From Lutibacter sp. (GTDB lineage: Bacteria; Bacteroidota; Bacteroidia; Flavobacteriales; Flavobacteriaceae): DNA of 64,000 bases. The stretch is taken from assembly GCA_030683995.1 (NCBI GenBank), contig JAUXPH010000015.1:186001-250000 (forward strand), given 5' to 3'. Below, one piece after another: positions 11,000 through 20,019 of this stretch (the first letter of the stretch is position 1; every line of letters starts with the position of its first letter). A program made the position numbers and the translations under genes. A model generated the notes under the pieces. That model made no database searches, was not told the origin of the DNA, and was given only the letters and a program-made list of their open reading frames with translations.

Positions 11000-12175
11000 A
11001 TGAGTATAAATAACGTTCAAATTTTTGACACAACCTTAAGAGATGGGGAGCAAGTGCCTGGCTGTAAGTTAAATACTGAACAAAAACTGATCATTGCAAA
11101 CCGACTTGATATATTAGGCGTGGATGTGATTGAGGCCGGTTTTCCAGTTTCAAGTCCGGGCGATTACAATTCGGTCTTGGAAATTTCAAAAATAATTAAA
11201 AACGCCACTGTTTGTGCATTGACCCGTGCGAATCAAAAAGATATTGAAGTTGCCGCTGCGGCCCTAAAATACGCCAAACGCCCGAGAATCCATACCGGAA
11301 TCGGCACATCAGATTCTCACATTTTATATAAATTCAATTCAACCCAGGATAAAATAATTGAACGCGCCATTCAGGCGGTTTCTTACGCGAAAAAATTTGT
11401 GGAAGATGTGGAGTTTTATGCCGAAGATGCAGGAAGAACCAGCAATGAATTTTTGGCCAAAGTTTGCGAACAGGTGATAAAAGCCGGCGCTACCGTTTTA
11501 AATATTCCCGATACCACAGGCTATTGCTTGCCCGATGAATACGGCGCCAAAATAAAATTTTTGAAAGAAAATGTGAAGGGAATTCACAACGTGATCATTT
11601 CCTGCCATTGCCACAACGATTTGGGTCTGGCAACAGCCAACGCCATTGCCGGCGTTCAAAACGGTGCACGCCAAATTGAATGTACCATCAACGGCATTGG
11701 AGAACGTGCCGGAAATACCGCTTTGGAAGAAGTCGTCATGATTTTAAAACAGCATCCGTATTTAAATTTAGACACCAATATCAATACCCGATTATTGTAC
11801 GAAACCAGCCAGTTGGTGCAACAAAGTATGGGAATGATTGTGCAACCAAATAAAGCCATTATTGGTGAAAATGCCTTCGCGCACAGTTCGGGAATTCACC
11901 AGGATGGCGTGATCAAAAACCGTGAAACCTACGAAATTATCAATCCTGCCGATGTTGGCGTTAACGAATCTTCCATCATATTAACTGCAAGAAGCGGACG
12001 GGCCGCCTTGGCTTACCGCGCCAAAAATGTGGGTTACGACCTGACAAAAATTGAATTGGATGATATTTATCCGCAATTTTTGCAATTTGCCGACCATCAC
12101 AAAGAAGTGAACGACAACGACCTTCACCATTTAATGGAATTGAACCATATCTTTAAATCGAGTATCGCTATTTAA
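11000..12175 (+). CDS. leuA: 2-isopropylmalate synthase, short form without C-terminal regulatory domain
   Basis: [60 protein letters not shown]; 391 aa; followed by leuB. Confidence 0.9.
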   Translation: MSINNVQIFDTTLRDGEQVPGCKLNTEQKLIIANRLDILGVDVIEAGFPVSSPGDYNSVLEISKIIKNATVCALTRANQKDIEVAAAALKYAKRPRIHTGIGTSDSHILYKFNSTQDKIIERAIQAVSYAKKFVEDVEFYAEDAGRTSNEFLAKVCEQVIKAGATVLNIPDTTGYCLPDEYGAKIKFLKENVKGIHNVIISCHCHNDLGLATANAIAGVQNGARQIECTINGIGERAGNTALEEVVMILKQHPYLNLDTNINTRLLYETSQLVQQSMGMIVQPNKAIIGENAFAHSSGIHQDGVIKNRETYEIINPADVGVNESSIILTARSGRAALAYRAKNVGYDLTKIELDDIYPQFLQFADHHKEVNDNDLHHLMELNHIFKSSIAI

Positions 12176-12295
12176 TTTTTAGTTAAAAAACAAAGACCAA
12201 AATTGTCTGTTACAAAATAATGATTATTTTAACGGGCTAATTTGTAAGGTCGCGGCATGCAATTCTGCAACGGCCCTTAAAATGAAATACGACTT

Positions 12296-13411
12296 ATGAA
12301 AATAAAAATAGCCGTGCTTCCGGGTGATGGAATTGGCCCGGAAGTCACCCAACAGGCCATCAAAGTTTTAAATGCAATTGCAGAAAAATACGACCACACT
12401 TTCGACTATGAAAAAGCGTTAGTTGGCGCCAAAGCCATTAATGAAACAGGAGATCCTTTGCCGGAAGAAACCCTGAAAATTTGCGCAAATTCCGATGCTA
12501 TTTTATTTGGCACCATTGGCGACCCAAAATACGACAGCAATCCGAATGCAAAAATTCGTCCGGAACAAGGCCTGATTAAACTTCGAAAAAGTTTGGGATT
12601 GTTCGCCAATATTCACCCTTTAATTACTTACAATTCCTTAATTCACCGATCAAATTTGAAGAAAGATGTGATTAAGGGAACCGACTTTGTGATTTACAGG
12701 GAAGTCACCAGCGGCATTTATTTTGGGGAGAAAAAATTAAGCGAAGACGGAAATACCGCTTCCGACAATTGCAGCTATACTTCTGAAGAAATAGACAGAA
12801 TTGCCCATTTGGCGTTTAAGGCGGCGCACATCCGAAGAAAAAAACTGACCTTGGTTGACAAAGCCAATGTACTGGAAACATCACGACTTTGGCGGAAAAG
12901 AGTGCTGGAGATCTCAAAAATTTATCCTGATGTAAAAGTAGAATTTTTATTTGTTGACCACGCCGCAACGCAGCTTATTTTAAATCCGAGGCAATTCGAC
13001 GTTATTTTAACCGAAAATATGTTTGGCGATATTTTAACCGATGAAGCCAGCGTAATTTCTGGTTCGGTTGGCTTGCTGGCTTCTGCATCGGTTGGAGAAC
13101 ACAACGCTTTGTTTGAGCCCGTTCACAGCTATTATCCGCAGGAAAAAGGTAAAAATATCGCCAATCCGCTGGCCACAATTTTAGCGGCAGCGATGTTACT
13201 GGACCATTTTAATTTGTATGATGAAGCAGAAAATCTTCGGGTAGCCGTTGAAAAATCCATCGAATTGAACATTTCAACACCCGATTTAAACACAACCAAC
13301 CATTTTTCGACCACCAGTGTCGGGAATTTTATCAGCGATTTTATTTTGGATGATGAAAATACGTTTTACAACAAACACAATATAGATTTGGGGCAGTCGA
13401 CCATCATCTAG
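12296..13411 (+). CDS. leuB: 3-isopropylmalate dehydrogenase
   Basis: IAVLPGDGIGPEVTQQAIKVL, DVILTENMFGDILTDEASVISGSVGLLASASVG. Confidence 0.96.
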   Translation: MKIKIAVLPGDGIGPEVTQQAIKVLNAIAEKYDHTFDYEKALVGAKAINETGDPLPEETLKICANSDAILFGTIGDPKYDSNPNAKIRPEQGLIKLRKSLGLFANIHPLITYNSLIHRSNLKKDVIKGTDFVIYREVTSGIYFGEKKLSEDGNTASDNCSYTSEEIDRIAHLAFKAAHIRRKKLTLVDKANVLETSRLWRKRVLEISKIYPDVKVEFLFVDHAATQLILNPRQFDVILTENMFGDILTDEASVISGSVGLLASASVGEHNALFEPVHSYYPQEKGKNIANPLATILAAAMLLDHFNLYDEAENLRVAVEKSIELNISTPDLNTTNHFSTTSVGNFISDFILDDENTFYNKHNIDLGQSTII

Positions 13412-13556
13412 CCCCCTGGCCCCCTAACCCCCGAAGGGGGAACTGATAACTAACAATCAATGATTAAATTATTAAATCGTAAGTCTTATAAATTTTTTGT
13501 CATCATTCCTTTAATTCCCTCTTCGGGGGTTAGTGGCTTTTGTTTAATTTTGCGCT

Positions 13557-14294
13557 ATGGAAAAACACGAAAATTTTATTGATGCCTTAAACTACCGTCG
13601 ATCGGTCAGGGTTTATGACGATGCTAAGGAACTTGACGATGAGATTGTAAAAAAATGCATTCAGCAAGCCACCTTGGCGCCCAACAGCAGCAATATGCAG
13701 TTGTGGGAATTTCACCATGTGACTTCAACAGATTTGGTAAAAAAATTGGCGGAGGCTTGTTTGGGTCAGCCTGCTGCAACTACCGCAAAACAAATGGTGG
13801 TGGTTGTGGTTCGGAAAGATTTATGGAAACATCGCGCCAAAAGCAACCTCAACAACCTTCAGCAATTATTTGGAAATAAACCGAAGGAAAAACAAAGCTC
13901 ACGAGAGAAATTCGCGCTCAATTATTATGGCAAATTGATGCCTTTTGTATATGGCGAATTCCTGGGACTGTTTGGCTATCTGAAATTTCTCATCTCCTGG
14001 GTAACCGGAATTTTCAGACCAACCTATCGCCAATTACGCAATTCGGATTTGCGAATCGTTGCCCATAAAAGTGCGGCATTGGCGGCGCAAACCTTTATGT
14101 TAAGCATGGCAGCCGAAGGTTACGACACCTGCCCGATGGAAGGAAGTGATACGTTACGCATCAAAAAAATATTGAAATTGCCTTTAAGCAGTGAAATTAA
14201 TATGGTGATTTCCTGCGGCATCCGAAAGCCTGAAGGCGTTTACGGAGAGCGTTTCCGCATTCCTTTTGAAGAAGTTTACAAACATTGGTCGTAA
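13557..14294 (+). CDS. nitroreductase family protein
   Basis: NYRRSVRVYDDAKELDDEIVKKCIQQATLAPNSSNMQLWEFHHV. Confidence 0.85.
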   Translation: MEKHENFIDALNYRRSVRVYDDAKELDDEIVKKCIQQATLAPNSSNMQLWEFHHVTSTDLVKKLAEACLGQPAATTAKQMVVVVVRKDLWKHRAKSNLNNLQQLFGNKPKEKQSSREKFALNYYGKLMPFVYGEFLGLFGYLKFLISWVTGIFRPTYRQLRNSDLRIVAHKSAALAAQTFMLSMAAEGYDTCPMEGSDTLRIKKILKLPLSSEINMVISCGIRKPEGVYGERFRIPFEEVYKHWS

Positions 14295-14322
14295 TTTTTA
14301 ACATTAACCGTCAAACCAACCT

Positions 14323-15111
14323 ATGACAACAGCAGAAATTATCAATCAGATTATCTCAAACAAAAACAGACCGCATTTAAATTTCAGTCTGAAACACAAG
14401 ACCGAAAAATTTACGGACAACTTGTTTTATACCTTGTTTGATGCAGGCGCCTGCGTTTCAAAAAATATTGAACAGCTGGAAATTGATTTCAAAGAAGTCT
14501 ACAAATTGGCTTGTTTGGTTCAGGATGGTTCCTGCAAAGAAATTTGGAACAACTTCTTGTTTAAATTGCCTGAAATTTTAGAGAATTTAAATTTAGACGC
14601 GCTGGAACTCTATGAAAATGATCCGGCTTCAAACAACCTCGAAGAAATTTATTTGGCCTATCCCGGATTTTATGCCATCGCCATTTACCGGTTTAGCCAC
14701 GAATTGTTTTTGTTGAAAACACCTTTAATCCCAAGGTTGATGAGCGAATATGCCCACAGCAAAACGGGAACTGACATTCATCCCGGCGCAACCATTGGCA
14801 AAAGCTTTTTTATAGACCACGCCACAGGAACCGTTATTGGCGAAACTTGCGTGATTAAAAACCACGTGAAAATTTATCAGGGCGTTACCTTGGGCGCTTT
14901 GCAGGTTGATAAAAATTTAAAAGACACAAAACGCCACCCAACTGTTGAAGATAATGTCACCATTTACGCCAACGCCACCATTTTGGGAGGAAACACAGTG
15001 ATCGGCGAAAACAGCACCATTGGCGGTAACGTGTGGATTACGGCATCAATTCCGAAAAATTCCATCGTTTACCACACCCACGAAATAAAGTTAAAACCAA
15101 AAAGAAGATGA
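14323..15111 (+). CDS. cysE: serine O-acetyltransferase
   Basis: Left-handed beta-helix hexapeptides; HPGATIGKSFFIDHATGTVIGETCVIKNHVKIYQGVTLGAL; followed by cysM with ATGA overlap. Confidence 0.93.
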   Translation: MTTAEIINQIISNKNRPHLNFSLKHKTEKFTDNLFYTLFDAGACVSKNIEQLEIDFKEVYKLACLVQDGSCKEIWNNFLFKLPEILENLNLDALELYENDPASNNLEEIYLAYPGFYAIAIYRFSHELFLLKTPLIPRLMSEYAHSKTGTDIHPGATIGKSFFIDHATGTVIGETCVIKNHVKIYQGVTLGALQVDKNLKDTKRHPTVEDNVTIYANATILGGNTVIGENSTIGGNVWITASIPKNSIVYHTHEIKLKPKRR

Positions 15112-15998
15112 TGAAGAATCAAAGTCTGTTAGATTTTATAGGAAATACACCGCTCATTAAAGCGAATAATATTCTGGTTAAGGAAGGTGTTTCTTTGTAC
15201 CTTAAACTGGAAGGAAACAATCCGGGAGGCAGCGTTAAAGACAGACCAGCATTGAATATGATCCGTTCGGCTTTTGAACGAAACGACCTCAAAAAAGGGG
15301 ATTATTTAATTGAAGCCACCAGCGGAAACACCGGAATTGCCCTGGCGATGATTGCCCAGCAATATGAAATAAACATAGAATTGGTGATGCCCGAAAACTC
15401 GACCAAAGAACGCGTGCAAACGATGGAAGCCTATGGCGCGAAAGTGACTTTAACGCCTGCTTCAGAAGGCATTGAAGGCTCCAGAACTTATGCCGAAAAA
15501 CAGGTTGCTAAAAAAGGATTTTATATGCTGGACCAGTTTGCAAATCCCGACAATTGGAAGGCGCATTATAAAACCACAGGTCCGGAAATTTGGCGGGACA
15601 CCGAAGGGAAAATCACCCATTTTGTTTCGGCGATGGGAACAACGGGCACCATTATGGGCACTTCAACCTATTTAAAAGAAAAGAATACCGCCATTCAAAT
15701 TGTGGGTGCACAACCTGATGACGATTCGAAAATTCCGGGCATCAGAAAATGGTCTCCGGCATTTCTTCCAAAAATATTCGATGCCAAAAAAGTGGATCGG
15801 GTGATAGAAGTCACTGAGGCCGAAGCCCGGCTTATGACCAAAAGACTGGCAAAAGAAGAAGGTGTGTTTGCCGGAATGAGCAGCGGCGGCTCGGTAACTG
15901 CAGCTTTAAAATTGGCAGAAACCCTTGAAAAAGGCGTTATTGTGGCCATTATTTGCGACCGCGGCGATCGTTATTTGTCTTCGGATTTATTTGAATAG
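15108..15998 (+). CDS. cysM: cysteine synthase (CysM-type)
   Basis: MKNQSLLDFIGNTPLIKANNI, EATSGNTGIALAMIA, GTTGTIMGTSTYLKE; start set at MMKNQ rather than the ORF-track start at 15033. Confidence 0.92.
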   Translation: MMKNQSLLDFIGNTPLIKANNILVKEGVSLYLKLEGNNPGGSVKDRPALNMIRSAFERNDLKKGDYLIEATSGNTGIALAMIAQQYEINIELVMPENSTKERVQTMEAYGAKVTLTPASEGIEGSRTYAEKQVAKKGFYMLDQFANPDNWKAHYKTTGPEIWRDTEGKITHFVSAMGTTGTIMGTSTYLKEKNTAIQIVGAQPDDDSKIPGIRKWSPAFLPKIFDAKKVDRVIEVTEAEARLMTKRLAKEEGVFAGMSSGGSVTAALKLAETLEKGVIVAIICDRGDRYLSSDLFE

Positions 15999-16181
15999 GT
16001 TTATTAACTTATTTCTTGGTGCCTAAATCAGTACATTCTAACTTAAATTTTTCTTTGTGAATCTTTGTATTTCTTTGTGAATCTTTGTGTTATCATTATT
16101 TCACTGAGTTATTTAAAGGTGACACAGAGATACACAGGGGATTATTATAAATCATTATTGTCCGGCTAAATTTTTCAAAAA

Positions 16182-16333
16182 AACAGGTCGCCCCGAAGGG
16201 GCTTTAAACCTGACTTTTTACAATATTCTACAAACATTTCGCTCCTACGGAGCTGTTTTTAGTCCCATCGGGACGACCTGATTGTAGAAAATAGTTTTTC
16301 ATTAAAAACAAGCCCCATCGGGGCGACCTGTTT
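16182..16333. repeat. large palindromic intergenic element (AACAGGTCGCCCCGAAGGGGCTT ... AAGCCCCATCGGGGCGACCTGTTT)
   Basis: Terminal inverted repeats seen directly; partial second copy at about 22785-22880. Confidence 0.8.
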
Positions 16334-16525
16334 GTTAAGTCCCATTTAGATAGAGATTTATAAAATGCAATGAGTTTTTATCGGACAACATTGATTATAT
16401 ACATATTTACCTGGTTTTATATATTTATAATTTAGAAACAGTCTACCTGAGTTATTCCTTGTTTAAATTGCTTGTAAAAGCCTTTTATTGTATTTTTGCA
16501 CCTCAGAAAATTTTAATTTCTACAC

Positions 16526-17659
16526 ATGAAAAAAATTCAAATGGTTGACTTACAAAGTCAGTACGCAAATATTCAAGATCAAATAGATTCAAAAATAGCA
16601 GACGTATTAAAATCTGCAGCTTATATCAACGGACCAGAGGTTCATTCCTTCCAAAAAGGACTGGAAAATTACTTGGGCGCAAAACATGTGATTCCTTGCG
16701 CCAACGGCACTGACGCACTTCAAATCGCGATGATGGGATTGGGATTAAAACCCGGTGATGAAGTCATTACTGCCGATTTCACCTTTGCCGCAACTGTTGA
16801 GGTTATTGCTTTGCTTCAGTTAACACCGGTTTTGGTTGATGTTGATCCAGTGGATTTCAACATTTCCATAGAAGCCATCAAAAAAGCGATCACACCAAAA
16901 ACAAAAGCCATTGTGCCTGTCCATTTGTTCGGAAAAGTGGCCAATATGGAAGCCATTATGGAAATTGCCAAAGAACACAATTTGTTTGTGATTGAAGACA
17001 ATGCCCAGGCAATTGGCGCCGCTTACACTTTTAAAGACGGCAGCAAAAAGAAAGCGGGAACCATAAGCCATGTGGCTTCAACCTCGTTTTTTCCTTCAAA
17101 GAATTTAGGCTGTTACGGAGATGGCGGTGCTATTTTTACCAATGATGATGATTTGGCCCATAACATCAGAGGCATTGTAAATCACGGAATGTATGTGCGT
17201 TACCACCACGATGTGGTTGGCGTAAATTCACGTTTAGACAGTATCCAAGCCGCTGTTTTAAACGTGAAACTTCCACATTTGGACGCTTACAACAAAGCAC
17301 GTCAGGCAGCTGCCAGAAAGTACAATCTGGCTTTCGCCCATGAAAAAAATATCATCACGCCTGCAATTTGTGAAGATTGCGATTGTCACGTTTTCCATCA
17401 ATATACTTTAAGGGTTTTAAATACCGACAGAGATGCTTTGGTAAATTTCTTAAATGAAAACAGCATTCCTTGCGGTGTTTATTATCCGATTCCATTGCAC
17501 TCGCAAAAAGCATACGCCGATACAAGATATGATGAAGCCGATTTCCCTGTTACCAATCAATTGGTGAAAGAGGTGATTTCATTGCCGATGCACACCGAAT
17601 TGGATGATGATCAAATCGATTTTATCACATCCAAAGTAATTGAATTCATAAACAAATAA
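16526..17659 (+). CDS. DegT/DnrJ/EryC1/StrS family sugar aminotransferase
   Basis: HVIPCANGTDALQIAMMGLGLKPGDEVITADFTFAATVEVIALL; VIEDNAQAIGA. Confidence 0.92.
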   Translation: MKKIQMVDLQSQYANIQDQIDSKIADVLKSAAYINGPEVHSFQKGLENYLGAKHVIPCANGTDALQIAMMGLGLKPGDEVITADFTFAATVEVIALLQLTPVLVDVDPVDFNISIEAIKKAITPKTKAIVPVHLFGKVANMEAIMEIAKEHNLFVIEDNAQAIGAAYTFKDGSKKKAGTISHVASTSFFPSKNLGCYGDGGAIFTNDDDLAHNIRGIVNHGMYVRYHHDVVGVNSRLDSIQAAVLNVKLPHLDAYNKARQAAARKYNLAFAHEKNIITPAICEDCDCHVFHQYTLRVLNTDRDALVNFLNENSIPCGVYYPIPLHSQKAYADTRYDEADFPVTNQLVKEVISLPMHTELDDDQIDFITSKVIEFINK

Positions 17660-17664
17660 AAAAT

Positions 17665-18675
17665 ATGAAAGTACTCGTTACCGGAGGATTGGGTTTTATT
17701 GGTTCGCATACCGTTGTTGCATTGCAGCAAGAAGGTTTTGAAGTGGTTATTATCGATAATTTATCGAATTCCACCATTGACGTGCTTGATAAAATAACGT
17801 CGATCACCAACCAAAAACCGGATTATCACAACATCGATTTACGGGATAAAACAGCGGTTAAAACCTTTTTCGCCAACAATGCCGTTGATGGGGTCATTCA
17901 TTTTGCCGCTTCAAAAGCAGTGGGTGAAAGCGTGCAAATGCCTTTGGAATATTATGAGAATAACATCAGTTCCCTGGTTTATGTGCTGCAGGAAATGACG
18001 GTCAACAACATCCATAATTTTATTTTCAGTTCTTCTTGCACTGTTTACGGACAGGCAGATGAGCTTCCGATTACAGAAAACGCACCCATAAAACCGGCAG
18101 AATCTCCTTACGGAAACACCAAACAAATTGGCGAGGAAATCATAAAAGACACCACCAAGATATCCGATTTAAAAGCCATTGCTTTGCGATATTTCAATCC
18201 GATAGGCGCCCACGAATCGGCTAAAATTGGAGAATTGCCTATGGGCGTTCCTCAAAATTTAATTCCGTTTGTCACCCAAACCGCTGCAGGATTCAGAAAA
18301 GAATTGTCTGTTTACGGCAATGATTATCCGACCCCCGACGGCACCGCCGTGAGAGATTATATTCATGTGGTGGATTTGGCAAAAGCGCATATTGTTGCTT
18401 TAAAAAGACTTCTGGAAAATAAAAACAAAGCTGCCTTTGAGGTTTTTAATTTGGGTACGGGAAGAGGAAATTCGGTTTTGGAAGTGATCCAAACTTTTGA
18501 AAAAGTCACCGGCAAAAAACTAAACTACAAATTTGTGGACAGACGGGAAGGCGACATCACAGCCGCTTACGCTGATACCACCATCGCCAACAAAGAACTG
18601 GGATGGAAAGCCGAGCTTTCTTTGGATGATGCTTTGCTATCTGCGTGGAAGTGGCAGTTAACACTGGCCCCCTAA
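17665..18675 (+). CDS. galE: UDP-glucose 4-epimerase
   Basis: MKVLVTGGLGFIGSHTVVALQQEGFEVVIIDNLSNS; VRDYIHVVDLAKAHIVALK; C-terminus runs into an intergenic repeat. Confidence 0.94.
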   Translation: MKVLVTGGLGFIGSHTVVALQQEGFEVVIIDNLSNSTIDVLDKITSITNQKPDYHNIDLRDKTAVKTFFANNAVDGVIHFAASKAVGESVQMPLEYYENNISSLVYVLQEMTVNNIHNFIFSSSCTVYGQADELPITENAPIKPAESPYGNTKQIGEEIIKDTTKISDLKAIALRYFNPIGAHESAKIGELPMGVPQNLIPFVTQTAAGFRKELSVYGNDYPTPDGTAVRDYIHVVDLAKAHIVALKRLLENKNKAAFEVFNLGTGRGNSVLEVIQTFEKVTGKKLNYKFVDRREGDITAAYADTTIANKELGWKAELSLDDALLSAWKWQLTLAP

Positions 18676-18730
18676 CCCCCGAAGGGGGTATTTATCAAAA
18701 GTTAAAAGTTAAAAGTTTTGGTTATTATAA

Positions 18731-18768
18731 ATCTCGTTTTGAACAAATTCAAAACGAGATTTATTTTT
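18731..18768 (+). terminator. intrinsic terminator downstream of galE
   Basis: ATCTCGTTTTGAA-caaa-TTCAAAACGAGATttatttttt, 13-bp perfect stem. Confidence 0.8.
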
Positions 18769-18795
18769 TAAGGCATAATATTGCCAATTATCAAT

Positions 18796-18824
18796 TCTGG
18801 TGCTCGTCTGTGACGAGCACCAGA
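18796..18824. repeat. perfect palindrome TCTGGTGCTCGTC-TGT-GACGAGCACCAGA, related to the R3 repeat family of the capsule locus
   Basis: 13-bp stem, 3-nt loop; related sequence recurs at about 33922, 42990, 45690, 46119, 48705. Confidence 0.8.
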
Positions 18825-18866
18825 TGAGGTTTTTTATTACTGCCAACTGCGACTAAAAAACTGCAA

Positions 18867-19745
18867 CTATTCCGCGCTGCCGGCTGTTGCGGTTCTGTCA
18901 ATTTTTTTAACCAAGCCCTGCAACACTTTTCCCGGACCCACTTCAATAAATTCTGTGGCACCATCGGCAATCATTTTTTGGATGGTTTGTGTCCAGCGAA
19001 CCGGAGCTGTTAACTGCAATATTAAATTTTCTTTAATTTCTACGGAATCTTTTACTGCTTCGGCAACCACATTTTGGTAAATCGGACAAGTGGGTTTGTG
19101 AAATATGGTGTTTTCAATGGCTTCTGCCAATTCTTCACGTGCAGGCTCCATTAAAGGAGAATGAAATGCACCGCCAACAGGGAGCTTTATGGCACGCTTT
19201 GCCCCTTTTTCAATCATTGCAGCACAGGCTTTATCGATGGCTTCAATTTCTCCCGAGATCACCAATTGACCCGGACAGTTGTAATTTGCCGCAACCACAA
19301 TACCCTCAATACTTTCGCACACTTCTTCAACAACGGCATCTTCCAGTCCCAACACGGCAGCCATCGTGGAAACTTGCATTTCACACGCTTTTTGCATCGC
19401 CAAAGCCCTTTTTGAAACCAATTTAAGTCCGTCCTCAAAAGACAAAACCCCATTGGCCACCAAAGCCGAAAATTCACCCAAAGAATGACCGGCCACCATT
19501 TTTGGCTTAAAATTATTTCCCAAGGTTTTTGCCAAAATTACGGAGTGCAAAAATATGGCAGGTTGTGTCACTTTCGTTTGTTGCAATTCTTCAGGAGTTC
19601 CTTCAAACATAATGTCGGTAATGCGAAATCTCAAAATTTCATTGGCCTGTTCAAAAAGGTCTTTTGCCATAGGAGAGGTGTTGTATAAATCCAATCCCAT
19701 TCCTGTATATTGGGCGCCCTGGCCCGGAAAAATATATGCCTTCAT
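18867..19745 (-). CDS. fabD: malonyl-CoA:ACP transacylase
   Basis: MKAYIFPGQGAQYTGMGLDLY, VAGHSLGEFSALVA. Confidence 0.95.
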   Translation of the reverse strand: MKAYIFPGQGAQYTGMGLDLYNTSPMAKDLFEQANEILRFRITDIMFEGTPEELQQTKVTQPAIFLHSVILAKTLGNNFKPKMVAGHSLGEFSALVANGVLSFEDGLKLVSKRALAMQKACEMQVSTMAAVLGLEDAVVEEVCESIEGIVVAANYNCPGQLVISGEIEAIDKACAAMIEKGAKRAIKLPVGGAFHSPLMEPAREELAEAIENTIFHKPTCPIYQNVVAEAVKDSVEIKENLILQLTAPVRWTQTIQKMIADGATEFIEVGPGKVLQGLVKKIDRTATAGSAE

Positions 19746-20019
19746 TTTATATCATTAATAATTTCAATAGCAAAAATAAGCATAATTTCCTGTTTTTGGG
19801 TGACCTATCTGCCAACTATTCTTACCATCTTCGTAAAAATCACCAACAATTGAAAAATTAATTTTTTAAAAACTGGAAAACGGAGCACATTTTATTAAAC
19901 CAACTTTTTATTATGATGCAAATCTTTATTTTAAACTACTCCATTTCAAAAACTTATTCTATATTCGTGAACATTTTTAACCAAATTATTTTTATCCATC
20001 TACATTAAACCTAAATACT

